DNA of 64,000 nt from Serpula lacrymans var. lacrymans S7.9 (Eukaryota > Basidiomycota > Agaricomycetes > Boletales > Serpulaceae). The notes beneath the pieces were generated by a model, which was given only the letters and a program-made list of their open reading frames with translations, was not told the DNA's origin and ran no database searches. This document shows positions 12,385-23,400 of this stretch, piece by piece (the stretch's first letter is position 1; every line of letters begins with the position of its first letter). A program made the translations under genes and the position numbers. The stretch is from positions 1,091,893-1,155,892 of the forward strand of contig NW_006763295.1 of the NCBI RefSeq assembly GCF_000218685.1, in the 5' to 3' direction.

Positions 12385-12961
12385 GGCAAATGTATATAGA
12401 TGTGGATAAAAACGAATGCAAGAATGAGAAATTGAGAACGACTAAAGATTCAAGACCAGCTTGAGGGGTTGAAGTGAAAGAAGGGCTGAACCTGTCGAGC
12501 CTTGAAGATGATGAGGCCTGCCCGGTGAGTGTGGTAGGGGAGAGAGTTCAAAAGGCGTACTCGGTCACCATTGACATGCTACAGGCATAATGCTTGAAAT
12601 AGTCGTCCTTGGGCTTACTCAATCTACCAGTTAGGTAGTTTTAATCATCCAGGCTGCGCAGGAGCGGTGCATGCATAAAGAACAGCATGGGAAAATACCT
12701 GCACCCTGGATACCGGATACTAGACAGCGGAAAAGACAACGAGTTGCAAATTGAAGATGGCAACAACAATCCATGCGACATCTCACCACTTGTGTTCAAA
12801 TAATGAGGGTGCATGAAATTGAGTGCAAAAAGCGGAAGAAAATATTTGGATTGCCTTATCAGTTAGCAGTTTGCCGCGGCTGATCTCAGCAAGCATTCAT
12901 ACCTCATGATGAACAAGTCTAACATCATGTACGGGTTAACGCATGCGCAGCTTGATCAGCG
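12385..12961. other. Intergenic region upstream of the membrane protein
   Basis: 577 bp between the start of one minus-strand gene and the stop of RMT2. It should hold the promoter of the former and the 3' end of the latter. No open frame, repeat or strong motif stands out. Confidence 0.5.
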
Positions 12962-14502
12962 TCAAATCGACTTCATATGCCCCACTGGAAGGCGATAGAT
13001 GGGTAATGTAAAGTACTCCCTGGTTTTCCCCCACCTGTTCTCACTTTCATCAGTGCCAACTTCGACATCACTCCAGTCCACATCCAACCCATCTTCTGCC
13101 AAGTGTAATTCGGAGAGATGCGTGTAAACATCATAGAACAGAGCATCTGTGTATCAGGATCCTATTAAAGATGCTGATACCTGAGATGGAAAAGCTTACT
13201 TGTAGCACCAAGGCCGTTAAAAAAGCTAAATCTAGACTCGGGCCCATCCATTAAATCTGGCAAATGACCAAAGAACTTGCGAAGCTCTCCGGGCTACTCA
13301 GTTATATTCGTGGGATGTCAGTGCATTATATTCTCACCTTCGTAGTTTTCCGAGAACGTATCTGTGTAAATGACGTCGAAGCCGCCAAAGCCAAGTAATT
13401 CTTCACTCTCTATGAAATCTTGCCACCGACCCTCTAGTATTTTGACACCCGTTTTATTATACCAGCCATTGTCCCTCATGTGTTGTAACACATCCGGGTG
13501 TGGTTCTATTATGACATGATGCGATGGAGGATGTGCCACCGACTGGAAAAATGTGTCGATCTATTGGATGGTTGGTTAATCGAGCTTTGCGATATTAACA
13601 CCCACTTACTATTCCGAGTCCAAATCCAACATTTAGTATTTTCAGGCCTTGCGAGTAGTTGCTATGGGATTCGCACAACCTTTCCACTGTTTCGCGCACT
13701 GGTCATTGACACCTTTAGCATTGACAACCACCGCGTATCAGGAATGAACTCGCTGATTTCCCGTTCCCAGCCCATCATGACACCCACTTCATCATCCTTG
13801 AGCTTGAGCAGACAAATCTCCTGGCCAAATTCGTCCTTGGTAAAACGCAATTTTGAAGATATAAATGCGTCGGTAGACCCTGCAGCGGAATCATCCGTGT
13901 CTCGTATAACAAATGAGGACGGCGTACTTGACAGCGTCGAGCGTGCGGAAAGCAAGGCAAGTAAAAGTTCTAATTTATCGGTAAACGTGTGGATCGCACA
14001 GGATCAGGCAAGACCCACCCGAACGGATTCCAGCATCACGGATCAGTGTGTAACACTCTTGATTATTTAGCGATAGCGCAATATCCGCTGCAGTGTTTTG
14101 AAGATTGTCAACTTGAAAAAGGAACAACGATCGTTAGTACCATGCAATCACGATGTTGAACGGCGTGTGGGAGCTTGTGGCAGATTCTATCGAAACACCA
14201 AGAAAGATGAATATATATATACCTGCATTCCAGACAGCGCCTTCATCAATCAGCAACTTTACAAGTTCTGCATCCTCTACATACACAGCAGCGTGTAAAG
14301 GCGATAAACCCTCTTCATCTTGGTACCACAGTGGAGCTCCAGAGTCAACCAGTGCCTTGATAACTTCGGTGGGCTCTTGTTCCAAGATAGCGTTAATCAG
14401 CCCACTACCTAGGTTCGTCAATAATTCCGAGTCAAAGTCGACAGTAGCCTCGTCTAAGGATATATCCCTGTCACTATCGACAGATCCCTCTTGAGTTGAC
14501 AT
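12962..14502 (-). CDS. RMT2: Rmt2-type protein arginine N-methyltransferase (delta-N)
   Basis: Rmt2 uses S-adenosylmethionine to methylate the internal delta nitrogen of arginine; the best-known substrate is ribosomal protein uL11 (Rpl12). Exon 1, from the ATG at 14502, has an acidic N-terminus and ankyrin-like repeats (SPLHAAVYVEDAELVKLLIDEGA). The middle exon carries FGQEICLLKLKDDEVGVMMGWERE, a conserved Rmt2 linker. The methyltransferase part has AHPPSHHVIIEPHPDVLQHM, where the Glu would bind the ribose of the cofactor, and GGFDVIYTDTFSENYE, the equivalent of the post-II/III motifs. The last exon ends with REYFTLPIYRLPVGHMK at 12962, the standard Rmt2 terminus. Length (about 400 residues) fits the family. 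Ankyrin plus this methyltransferase order is specific to Rmt2. Confidence 0.93.
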
Positions 14503-14818
14503 CTAGCCAGGTGATAGAAAAAAGAGTTCAAGCGCGATCGATAAAAGGATCATACAGATGCAGTAGTAGTATACTGTGCTAAGTACTATCGTTCATTTAC
14601 AAAAATTCAGATTCTGCCGAGTCCGAGTCGGCAATTCAAATTTCGACTCTTACTAGCTTTTGCCGATACTATGTCTTCTATATTCATTCTGCAGGCTCTC
14701 AAGTTCAGGAAGAAAATAAACATTTATGCATTTATTACAAACAAGCACTACAACAAGAACATGAATGGGAAATCACTTTCATCGACTGCAAACCTAAAAC
14801 CATAAAACGCTTGTCACT
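14503..14818. other. RMT2 upstream region
   Basis: 316 bp between the RMT2 start and the stop of the downstream AA9 gene. It contains the RMT2 promoter, including the short inverted repeat at 14615-14633, and the 3' end of AA9. Confidence 0.5.
14615..14633. repeat. Short inverted repeat with CCG-N9-CGG spacing
   Basis: The sequence TGCCGAGTCCGAGTCGGCA has 6-bp arms (TGCCGA and TCGGCA) around a 7-nt centre and includes CCG and CGG triplets nine bases apart. It lies about 115 bp upstream of the RMT2 start. Fungal Zn2Cys6 regulators bind paired CGG triplets, so a binding site is possible; chance is the alternative. Confidence 0.3.
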
Positions 14819-16006
14819 TTAGTTGCCGGGCCAGACGGCAGGTCCTATTTATCATTCTTTGAATATCGACAACAAAACATATCACGGTTTACGTACCGGG
14901 AATGGTGTAGTTAGTGACAGTTGGCTCGTTGTAGATATCAATGTTGACACCGGGGTCGCTCCTATAGTGCATCACATATTGTCATTACATGCAACTCAGT
15001 TCGTGCGAGGGCTGTACTGACATAGAGTAGGCACCAGGGAGTTTGACCAGGTATTCCGAAGAGGGCGTCGCGGTACCACTACCAGTTACGATGAGCTGGG
15101 CGCACTCGGGGTAGAATTGAGGCTGGTTAGCGGTGTGAATCGCAAGCAACTGAGGCACCAGATGCGCTGTTAGAGGGATGATAATGAAAGAGCAATAAAC
15201 TCGTACCTCGTGACGGATGAAGTATTCGCCAGGAGCCAAGGAGGACGGGATGTTAGTAGTCCAGGAATTGTTGTTGGCAACAAGTTCGCCCATGGCCCAG
15301 GTACCAGTGGGGAGGGCACCAGAGATGAGACCGGCTTGTTCGATCTTAAACTGTTGGTTTGGCAAAAACAGTATTTAGATACCCACAATATCGGAAATCA
15401 CTAAAGTACGTGCCCAGTTGAGATCGGCTGTGTTCGCAGAAGTGCAAGAGCCTCCGCAGCTTGCCATGTAAACCATGACGGGCCCGATAGTGTGAGGCCA
15501 TTGGCTTTTCCAATTGTTAGCAAACTATTGATGAAACGACGACAGGAATACTTCATACTTCCAGAATGCAGTGACTTGCGTGCCAGCTGCATACATCAAG
15601 TTGAGTAGCGCATCCTGACACAGGAAATGCCACACGTACCTGCTACTGTAGCTGAGAGTTGACCACTACCAAGGTTGGCACCATCAATGTTGCAAGAGAG
15701 CTGCGCATCGGTGGGGTCGGTAATGGGGTTGTAGCTGTCCCACTCACGCTGGATCGTGGACTGGCCAACTGGGGTGTTGTACGGCACGAACCTGATCGGA
15801 CAAGTTAGTACATTACATGTGTGCCAACTACATAAGCATACCCGTTGTACCAGGTGCTCCCAATCTCGTAAAGCAGCACGCCACCATGACCAGCGACCTA
15901 GGTAAACTGTTAGTACAGAAGGCTGAAACATAAAGTTGTCGACTATCACATTTGCGATTTGGGTCAAGGCGACGATGGAAGCACTCAAGGAGGTGAGGCG
16001 GAACAT
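14819..16006 (-). CDS. Secreted AA9 lytic polysaccharide monooxygenase
   Basis: AA9 enzymes are copper-dependent monooxygenases that cleave crystalline cellulose and related glucans outside the cell. Exon 1, from the ATG at 16006, is a signal peptide (MFRLTSLSASIVALTQIAN). The next exon gives VAGHGGVLLYEIGSTWYNG: cleavage before HGGV would leave the N-terminal His of the copper histidine brace. Later exons give CNIDGANLGSGQL, FWNQWPHTIGPVMVYMASCG (the second brace His) and FKIEQAGL. QPQFYPECAQLIVTGSG carries the usual axial Tyr region. The protein ends at GPAVWPGN with no CBM1 module, and is about 240 residues. One intron (15351-15413) needs a GC donor to keep NWFKI in frame. A TATA-like element lies about 61 bp upstream of the ATG, consistent with strong induced expression. 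Confidence 0.93.
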
Positions 16007-16944
16007 GGCTGGTATGTTTCAGTTAAGCGTTGCTGATATGAGGAAAGTAGATGTGGTTGGGACACTCTTATATACTCGCAGGGCGACATGACTGTCGAGG
16101 GCACTTTGCGTGAATAGCACCGAGGTAGGATAAAAGGGGGGTAAATCTCGGGAGACTCGACATTCGGTTCATCTGTCGGAACTATATAACGCGGGTTCAA
16201 GCCAAGAAGTGCAATCAACCGAGGTTTTGGCTATATATCGAAAAACATAGGTCTTTCAAAGTTTACGCTTACCCGACGCAGGTTATATCAAAGCCGTTCG
16301 AATATAAAGGACCATATAATAGAGATGTCTGAAAACCATCTGGTAATCTGGCATAAGGCTTAAACCGTTAATAGACGCAAAGGAGCAAATAGAGCAAGAT
16401 ACAGCTACAGCAGATTGTAAGAAGGTTGGTATGATCAGGAACTTTCTTGAGAAGGCACTGCAGAAAAACTTGGCATGCACTGGCACCCATGAGTGATCCA
16501 GGAGTTAAAAATACAGCAACATGAAGGGGTCATACGACGAATGACCCTTTGCGGGCCATGGCATAGAGATGCGACATTTTTGCGGGTCTGGGGTTCATCC
16601 CTTCGTATTCCGACTTATATACCAATCAGTTAAATATGTATCACCAATGCACAAAGTTGCATGTGGTGACTGCAGTCTCGTGGTATATTTATTTCAGTAC
16701 TTTCAGGGGCAACAGAGTGCTCAAAACGCACTTTTAGTTAAGCGACACGAAAAATTCTGCAGATACTACTGTACCTGTACCACAGAGTAAACCATGACAG
16801 AGAATATACGGCCAGCTTTACCTTCATACTTACTCCAAATCTACCAGAACGGTGAGCATTTGAAAATGAACTTATGACGAAAATAGGTGAGCCTATACAA
16901 AACGATGCAGTTTCATATACACATAACTTACAACTTTACAGCAT
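16007..16944. other. Long upstream region of the AA9 gene
   Basis: 938 bp, the longest well-defined single-gene promoter interval here, lie between the AA9 start and the stop of the DUF1168 gene. Besides the TATA-like box it contains a second TATATAA (about 16184) and the G-run noted above. No gene is supported in it. A long regulatory region suits an inducible secreted enzyme. Confidence 0.45.
16067..16074 (-). promoter_or_regulatory. TATA-like box of the AA9 gene
   Basis: On the minus strand this reads TATATAAG, 61-68 bp before the AA9 start codon. Position and sequence suit a TATA box. Farther upstream, a run of six G (about 16135-16140, within AAAAGGGGGGTAAA) could be a zinc-finger repressor site, but this is only inference. 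Confidence 0.5.
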
Positions 16945-17693
16945 TTAGTCATCCTCGTGAATAACAATCCTACTTTCGACCACTGGGACAGCTGCCGCAA
17001 CATTCTGGTCAACGTCACCTGATACGTGCATCCCTGTATGCTTATGCTCTTCGCCAGCATCACTGTCTGCCTCACTTTCCTCATCACTTTCCTGGCCAGG
17101 TTGCTTGAACACAAGTTCCTTGCCATTGAGCAGCCTTCTTTTCTTCAGAGGTGCGCTATTTGGGCCACCCTTTTCCTCCATTGCTTCAGAGCCTGGCTGA
17201 GATTTTGTCTTCGATCTTTCTTTTTTCTTTTGTCTTTTTGCACGGTTCTTCGCTGTTTTACCGTCCGCTAGCTCCTCTGCTTCGCGTCGTTTTCGTTCAA
17301 ATTCATGCGTTTCTGCTTCCTGGAAAAACAACATGGAAAGGCAGAGAACTGATGAATATAAATAGCATGGACACCAAGCGATACGCATACCTTCTTCGCC
17401 TCTTCCTCCATTAACTTCAATCGTTCGTACTCTCTTCGTCTACTGGCTTTATATACATGGAATTCCCCGCTTCCAGCACCAGCACTGGAACCCTGTACGT
17501 TCTTCATCATTTCCCGTGCCGCCCTGACGGACTTCTCCTTAGGTGGAGGGGGTATGTGTACAGGCTTGGCTGGGTCCTTAAGAAGCCGATCTAGCTGTAA
17601 GCGCTGCCTTTCTACAGGAGTAGGAGCATAACGATTTGCGGGTCCTGGTGCGGGCGATTCTGAGTTGTGAGCGGGGGTGCCGGGTGTGGACAT
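16945..17693 (-). CDS. DUF1168 / PRKRIP1-like nuclear protein
   Basis: This is a homologue of human PRKRIP1 (DUF1168), a double-stranded-RNA-binding protein seen in the spliceosome. The start is the ATG at 17693. Exon 1 carries the family signature: NRYAPTPVERQRLQLDRLL, then DPAKPVHIPPPP and GSGEFHVYKASRRREYERLK. After one intron the chain continues as AETHEFERKRREAEELADGK and a Lys-rich helix (AKNRAKRQKKKER) that serves as a nuclear signal. The C-terminus is acidic and disordered and ends VIHEDD at 16945. The long charged helix and size (about 220 residues) match the family. Confidence 0.88.
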
Positions 17694-18029
17694 AGTGGTC
17701 GATTGCTAAACTGCACTGACCTCAGATTCAGTGTCGAGAAAAGACGCCCATGGATCACGTGACAGAGCTTATCATTTAGCGCGCAAAGTGAGTTAGCAGG
17801 TCCTCAGGCCTCAGCATTCTAGATATGATCATGACACAATCAAGCTCTACAGAATCGAGCAGTCACCCCAACGTAACTATCAATCATCTCAACCACCCTT
17901 TCAGTCCATTGAAAACTTAAGGATAAATCCAGACTCTTGCGCTCAGCCATGGTAAGACCGTCCATCAGAGAAAAACATGAATATAATGCATCAAACTAGA
18001 GATACAAAGAAATATTGCAGGGGTCCAGC
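17694..18029. other. Intergenic region between DUF1168 and NSA2
   Basis: 336 bp, upstream of the DUF1168 gene and downstream of NSA2, both on the minus strand. No motif or small gene can be supported. Confidence 0.45.
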
Positions 18030-19088
18030 TCAAACGACTAGAAAGAAAAGTCTTGAGTACATATTTTGATATAACAGGAAAAGACATACGGAGAACGGCA
18101 TTGATGCAACCATCATTTTCAGGATTGTTGGTGACTTGGGCATATTTTCCAAAGACAACCTTCCCACCAGTCGTAACCATACCTAGTTCCGATACATTGA
18201 CTTCTATGACTGTTCCTTTTGTTAAGACGCCAAGTTGAGTATACATCGGCGATTGTGGGTTTTTCTTTACGCCAAGGATTTGTAGTTGAAAAGTCGCCTT
18301 CAGGTCGGCTTGTTTTATAAAACGTAAGCATATATCCATAGGGGGGAAAAGAAACAAGAAGAAAGAGACGTACGATGTGTGACATTGGCTTTCTTGTACC
18401 GTAGCGCCATAGGACGAATGAACCTCTCCATCTTCACGGGTTTTCTCGTAAATCCCTCTCCAACAAAAGTAGCTTTAGTGACCATCCGCTTCCAAGCTTT
18501 GCTTTTACTTTTCCCTGTCCGCATCACCTTGAACATTTCATCCTCAGCTATGCCCCGCACTTTGGGTAACGGTACAGCGTATTTCGCTGCCTTATCCTTC
18601 CGTTTTTGTTTGATCGCAGATGATAGAGCCTTTGCATCTTTTTGGCCCTCTCGATCAAGTAGATATGTGGGCAAAGCACCCTCTGGCACAGTTGATGAGT
18701 CGGCTTGTTTGACATTCCGCTCGTCATGAGCCTTGAGGGTTTTTTTAAGTTGAACTTTCTCTGCATGGCGCTTGGCGTGTAGCAGCTTGGCTTTCAGACC
18801 GAATGCTTTTTGTGCGGTTGCAGATGCACGATGTACAGCACGAGCCTCCTTCTTGCGTCTAAAATCGTATCAGTATCTGCTGTTGATAGAAATAAACAAC
18901 ACTCACTTGCGTTCATAGTAATCTAACCGCCGTCCGTGCCGTTTGATGTGCTCCTCGATATATTCGTTCTACAACTATCTGTGAGAAGCCAAGTAAGCCG
19001 TTTTTAAGAGTAAGCATACCTGAGGCTGTTTGTAAAGTGTAGTTAGGATGAAAATTCAGGGTTAATATATATAGGTCGAACTTACCAT
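18030..19088 (-). CDS. NSA2: Ribosome biogenesis factor Nsa2 (60S)
   Basis: Nsa2 is a nucleolar factor of the pre-60S ribosome needed for 27S pre-rRNA processing; its C-terminus is related to ribosomal protein eS8. The expected N-terminus [21 protein letters not shown] can only be built from three pieces: ATG alone (19086-19088), CCTCAG (19020-19025) and the exon starting at 18968. All borders are GT-AG. Next come [20 protein letters not shown] and [20 protein letters not shown], then [20 protein letters not shown], and [20 protein letters not shown]. The eS8-like end reads [20 protein letters not shown] and [21 protein letters not shown] last intron with the acceptor before TCGTTTGA gives the standard LLV terminus at 18030. 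About 260 residues, as in yeast. The first exons are odd and are treated as a finding. Confidence 0.94.
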
Positions 19089-19310
19089 AGTGCTAACCTG
19101 AGTGCTATTTGCACGTTCTGGTTATACCGGACAAGGAGGGCGTGTGCAAATAACAAAAAACAGATATCCGTGTTGAGCCACGTTTGCCCAGTTTGTACCA
19201 GCTTACCACGGGGTAACTACTCTTTACAACTCAAAACTGCATTTACTAGAGCAGACCATTTGCAACTACTCTAATATTTAGTAGTACACTTTCCTTCACA
19301 AAGCCTGGAT
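19089..19310. promoter_or_regulatory. Bidirectional promoter between NSA2 and YIP1
   Basis: Only 222 bp separate the two divergent start codons, so the promoters must overlap or share elements. No TATA box is evident, as is usual for housekeeping genes. Confidence 0.55.
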
Positions 19311-20298
19311 ATGTGGCAAGAAAGTAACAGTCAATACGGCGCTTCTTCGTCGCACAACCCGTATTACCCGCAAGGTCCCCAGGCTTCCCAGGACGTTCCG
19401 CTCCAGTTCTACGCACCTCAGTCTGACCAAGGAAATTTCTATCCTGGATCAAGATCTAGTCTGGAGGGAAATGTTGGTGCACAGGGGTCAATATCTCAGC
19501 AGGGACCTACGTCCAACTATGGAGGAAACATACAAACAGTTGGTGGTTGGTGGACGGCTTTTGGGACAGGTGGGTTTGAAGGTGAACCACCGTTACTTGA
19601 AGGTGAGCAAAGCTATTGTTCTTCAGCTCTGTAAGGTCATATGTGCCTACTTTTTCCATCTTTAGAGTTAGGTATCAATTTCTCGCATATTCGAGCAAAG
19701 TCAATGACAGTACTCAATCCCCTACAACGTGTGGACGAACAAATTATGGACGATGCTGATTTGGCTGGACCACTGCTGTTCTTCTTTTGCTTTGGTACTC
19801 TCCTTCTTCTCGTGAGTCCTAGCCCTCGCTCTCAGGTGAACTCTGACGTCGATACTCTGATGTATAGTCTGGGAAGCCTCAGTTTGGCTACATATATGGC
19901 TTCGGCTTACTGGGTTCCGCGTCCATTTATACTCTCTTGAATCTGATGTCTGAGAAAGGCATCGACGCATACCGTGTAGTTTCTGTTCTTGGCTACTGTC
20001 TACTCCCGATGGTGGGTGTAGGTGCCATAAGCGTAATCGTTACACTCGAGTAAGTCCGAATGAGTCTTGGTTCTACGCATAAACTGACAGGTACTCGCAC
20101 AGTGGAATCATAGGCTATCTTCTTTCTCTTCTCTCAATCTTGTGGTGCACCTATGCTGCGTCCGGGATTTTCGTGGCTGTGTTACGGATGTCAGATCAGC
20201 GCCTACTTGTCGCATATCCAGTCGGACTACTCTATGGCTGTTTTGCTTTACTGAGTGTTTTCAACGTTGGAGCTAGTAGTACAGGTTCTGGTAAATAA
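19311..20298 (+). CDS. YIP1: Yip1 family membrane protein (YIPF5-like)
   Basis: Yip1 is a five-helix ER/Golgi protein that binds Rab GTPases and acts in COPII vesicle formation. Exon 1 from the ATG at 19311 is the cytosolic tail, rich in Gly, Gln, Tyr and Pro. Exon 2 starts ELGINFSHIRAKSMTVLNP and continues IMDDADLAGPLLFFFCFGT, which are diagnostic of Yip1/YIPF5. Exon 3 gives SGKPQFGYIYGFGLLGSASI and NLMSEKGIDAYRVVSVLGYC. The last exon gives GIIGYLLSLLSILWCTYAAS, then VAYPVGLLYGCFALLSVF. It ends at 20298. Three introns keep the frame. About 270 residues, normal for the family. It shares a short divergent promoter with NSA2. Confidence 0.93.
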
Positions 20299-20454
20299 GG
20301 TGGAACATTATACATATTATCTCCTTCTGTTCGGAAAAATACCTTGTCATAATGACAGCAGCTCGAAGAACTATATGCGACATAATACATTTCTGACTAC
20401 AAGTGTCCATTAGTATTGCTGTAAGGAGTAAAATGGATGTTAAAAGTTTGTTCT

Positions 20455-23400
20455 CTATGTATCAGTCCGTAGCTGTTTGCTATAAAGTTTGAGGAGTGCC
20501 TCCATAATCTCCTCCAATGGTATTGTGGCATATTCGTGAACGTACTGTGGTAAAGAGTCTTCTAGGTTGAAACCAGCTTTTTTCATGAAAAACGGATGCA
20601 TCACATCTGGAGTTGCTTCACCCAATTGTCGCATCGTAAGGCGTTCAATATGGCGTTCGCGAGGTATATAAACGATTGCATTTGTCCTCTTCTCCGAAGT
20701 AGAAACATTCGTGGCTGGAAGAATGTTCATACCAGAATCACCTGTTGATTCTGGCACCGGATACTTGAGCACATGGGGCTTCGCATCTGGAAGTTGAGAA
20801 TCAATATTCTTCGCATGTAGATCGGTGCTAATATCGATAGAGGATGATGCTCGATGACTTGGTGACGGCCTATTAACAAGTATGGTAGACGAAGGCGTTG
20901 ACAAAGTAGAAGACCCCCCGGAATAGCCTTCTGTGCCCTGGGGCTCCTCCCTGATATGATCTGCGTTGCCAGCACCTTTTTTCCGCGGCGCATGGACAGG
21001 GATACTAGTGGGAGCATTTCTCCAGTCCACAGATGACTGTATTTGTTCCATTTCCCTCGACAGATTTTTCCGCAGAATTGTGAGCCATGAATATAAAGAG
21101 ACATTTAAAGTGATGTAAATGTCCTCGGGATTTTTTCCGTCTCGTTGACGTACGAATTCACTGTGGAAATCATATTCGAGATCCTTAGTGAGCTCCTCAA
21201 TCAGTTCCTCCGTCACCATGTGCATCTTCATCGATGGCAGGCCGACGATAATTGCCTCCGTAATATGAGTATACAAGGATTCAAGCCAAACCTTTGTATC
21301 TGGAAGTGGAGAAATCGATGGAAGAAATTGATGAGGCTGGCTGAATTTTGAGATAGTCATGGTTGAGAACGAGAGATATACTTCTCTCCAAGACGGGAGG
21401 CCATCTGTGACAATACGGTCCAAACTTGCATGGACATCACAGCCGATGAAATGCGCCATTTCAAGATCCGTCAACGCACGAGGGAACAGTATGAGTCTCA
21501 GTGAAGCTAGTTGGAAGCTCATATGCTGCCGAATCACGTAAGATAGCTCTGTTTCGGCTTCCTTGAAACGATTACGGGCAGAGTGTAACATAGCGTTTGC
21601 AACCTCAGATAGTGGGTTATCTGGCTTTGGAGACTGGGTGACCCTAAAAGCGACTGATTCGCGACTTGCACCCGCTCGCTGGGCGTCGAGATTGGATGTG
21701 AACTTGTGAGCATATGATAACAGCTTAGGGATTGCCCCGATTGTTGCTACTGCCACCACTGCAGTGCCGACAACGGTAAAGGACAGGATGAGGGGATGAT
21801 CTTTCCCTCGTATGTCAGGTGAGATTGACGACCAGTCATCATGTATATCCACTTGCAGTGGCTCCGCCCTGGTATCCATGAGAACTGGCTTGAGAAATCT
21901 AATTGTTTTGAGACTCACCAATAATGTAATAGCCTTTGGTGGTCAGAGTCTACATCAATACTCAAAGGACCGCTAGTCATACTTAACTCCAACATTCTGC
22001 TCGCTTTGCCACTATTCAGGACGCTCCCCTCTTTCCTGCGTATCGTCTGGAAGACGCAGTCGGGAACGTGTATATGGCCTGAAATGTTGCCTTTGGCGAG
22101 AATCGTAACCTCCGCAACTGATAAAGATAATTCTGAAGATGCTTCCGAAAATTTGCTGCGAAGTATGGTACGTCGAAGGTTGAAACCGACGTTACTAATC
22201 GACTGCCCAAGGTCAATTTCAAGCTTGACTTGACGTAGGCGGATCAGAATTAGGGTAGTCAGCTCCTGCTTGGATACAGGAGTAGCTGAAGAAGAGGTGT
22301 GAGGCGGCACAGATGGATGTGACTTGTCTGAAAGAGAAGTTTGAGTGATGAATAAGGGTATGTGATCCAACCAGACAGCTTTGAAACACAAGACGTCTTG
22401 CAACCGAGAAAAACGTACACCTCCGGATAAATCGGTATCAAGAACAAGTGAAATAGAACTCTCAACGTTGCCCTCTTCATCCTCGGTCTTCCCAAATGTT
22501 GATGTGAATGCTAAATTACGAGCATCTAAATTGACACAATCTTCACTCAGAAAGCCATGTTTCAGACCAGCAGTTAAACCATCCACACTTCCTGTGAAGG
22601 TAACTTTATGTGCACCAGGGGATATGTTCACTACAAAACCACCGCTATCCCATCGTAGTCCGGCTGTGACGTTCACATCAGGTTGACAGGTCAACTCCAG
22701 CTTCGATTTATCGATTCGAAGGCTAAGATTGATTTGCAACGAAGAAGGAGTTTGTGGAAGGTTATTCTGTATGGAGTTTACTGGGGCTGAAGCATCCGGC
22801 GCGGCCAGAGAAAATGTATCGGTATTTTGTCGACTAGCCCTTCGCATCCGTATTTGAACATAATCCACAATCTCAGTTATGAACGGCAACAAAGTCGGCT
22901 TTAGTGTATTGTGACTGGAATGTATCGTGCTTTTAAACACCAATATCGAGGGTTGAGTGCTGTCAAGTTTGTGCGTTGCTATAGAGGCGCGGTATTCCCC
23001 CCAAACAGAGACAACAGGGAGTTCGATACTCTCTGCTTCATGAACAGAAAGATGGTCATCCAAGGTGTCGTAAAATGCGAGGGACTGAGATTTGGCACGC
23101 GAAAGGTGTGGTACGGCTCCAGTGTGGACGTGTACTTGGCCACTTTGGAAAGTCAGGGAAGCAAAAGCCATAGAAGTCGGTACCCCAGAAATAGCGCCGC
23201 TGACCGTTTTGTCAACAGTAGTTGAATCAAATTCCATGGTTTGAATTTGGTCTGTACCCGTAAACGAGTGGGGGATACTACCGGTGAGGCGCATCATTCG
23301 TTCTTTTCCTTGGCGGTAGACATCGATCAACGAGAAAACAAAATCTGGAATGGACGAGTCGAGATCTAGAATGAAACCGCTGACATTTGCTGACACCCAG

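Noticed and set aside
13498..14494. Several plus-strand ORFs of 60-190 codons
   Set aside because: They are the reverse side of RMT2 exons and share none of its conservation.
18000..18100. Shortened NSA2 C-terminus lacking the final Val
   Set aside because: The acceptor before TCGTTTGA gives the standard LLV end.
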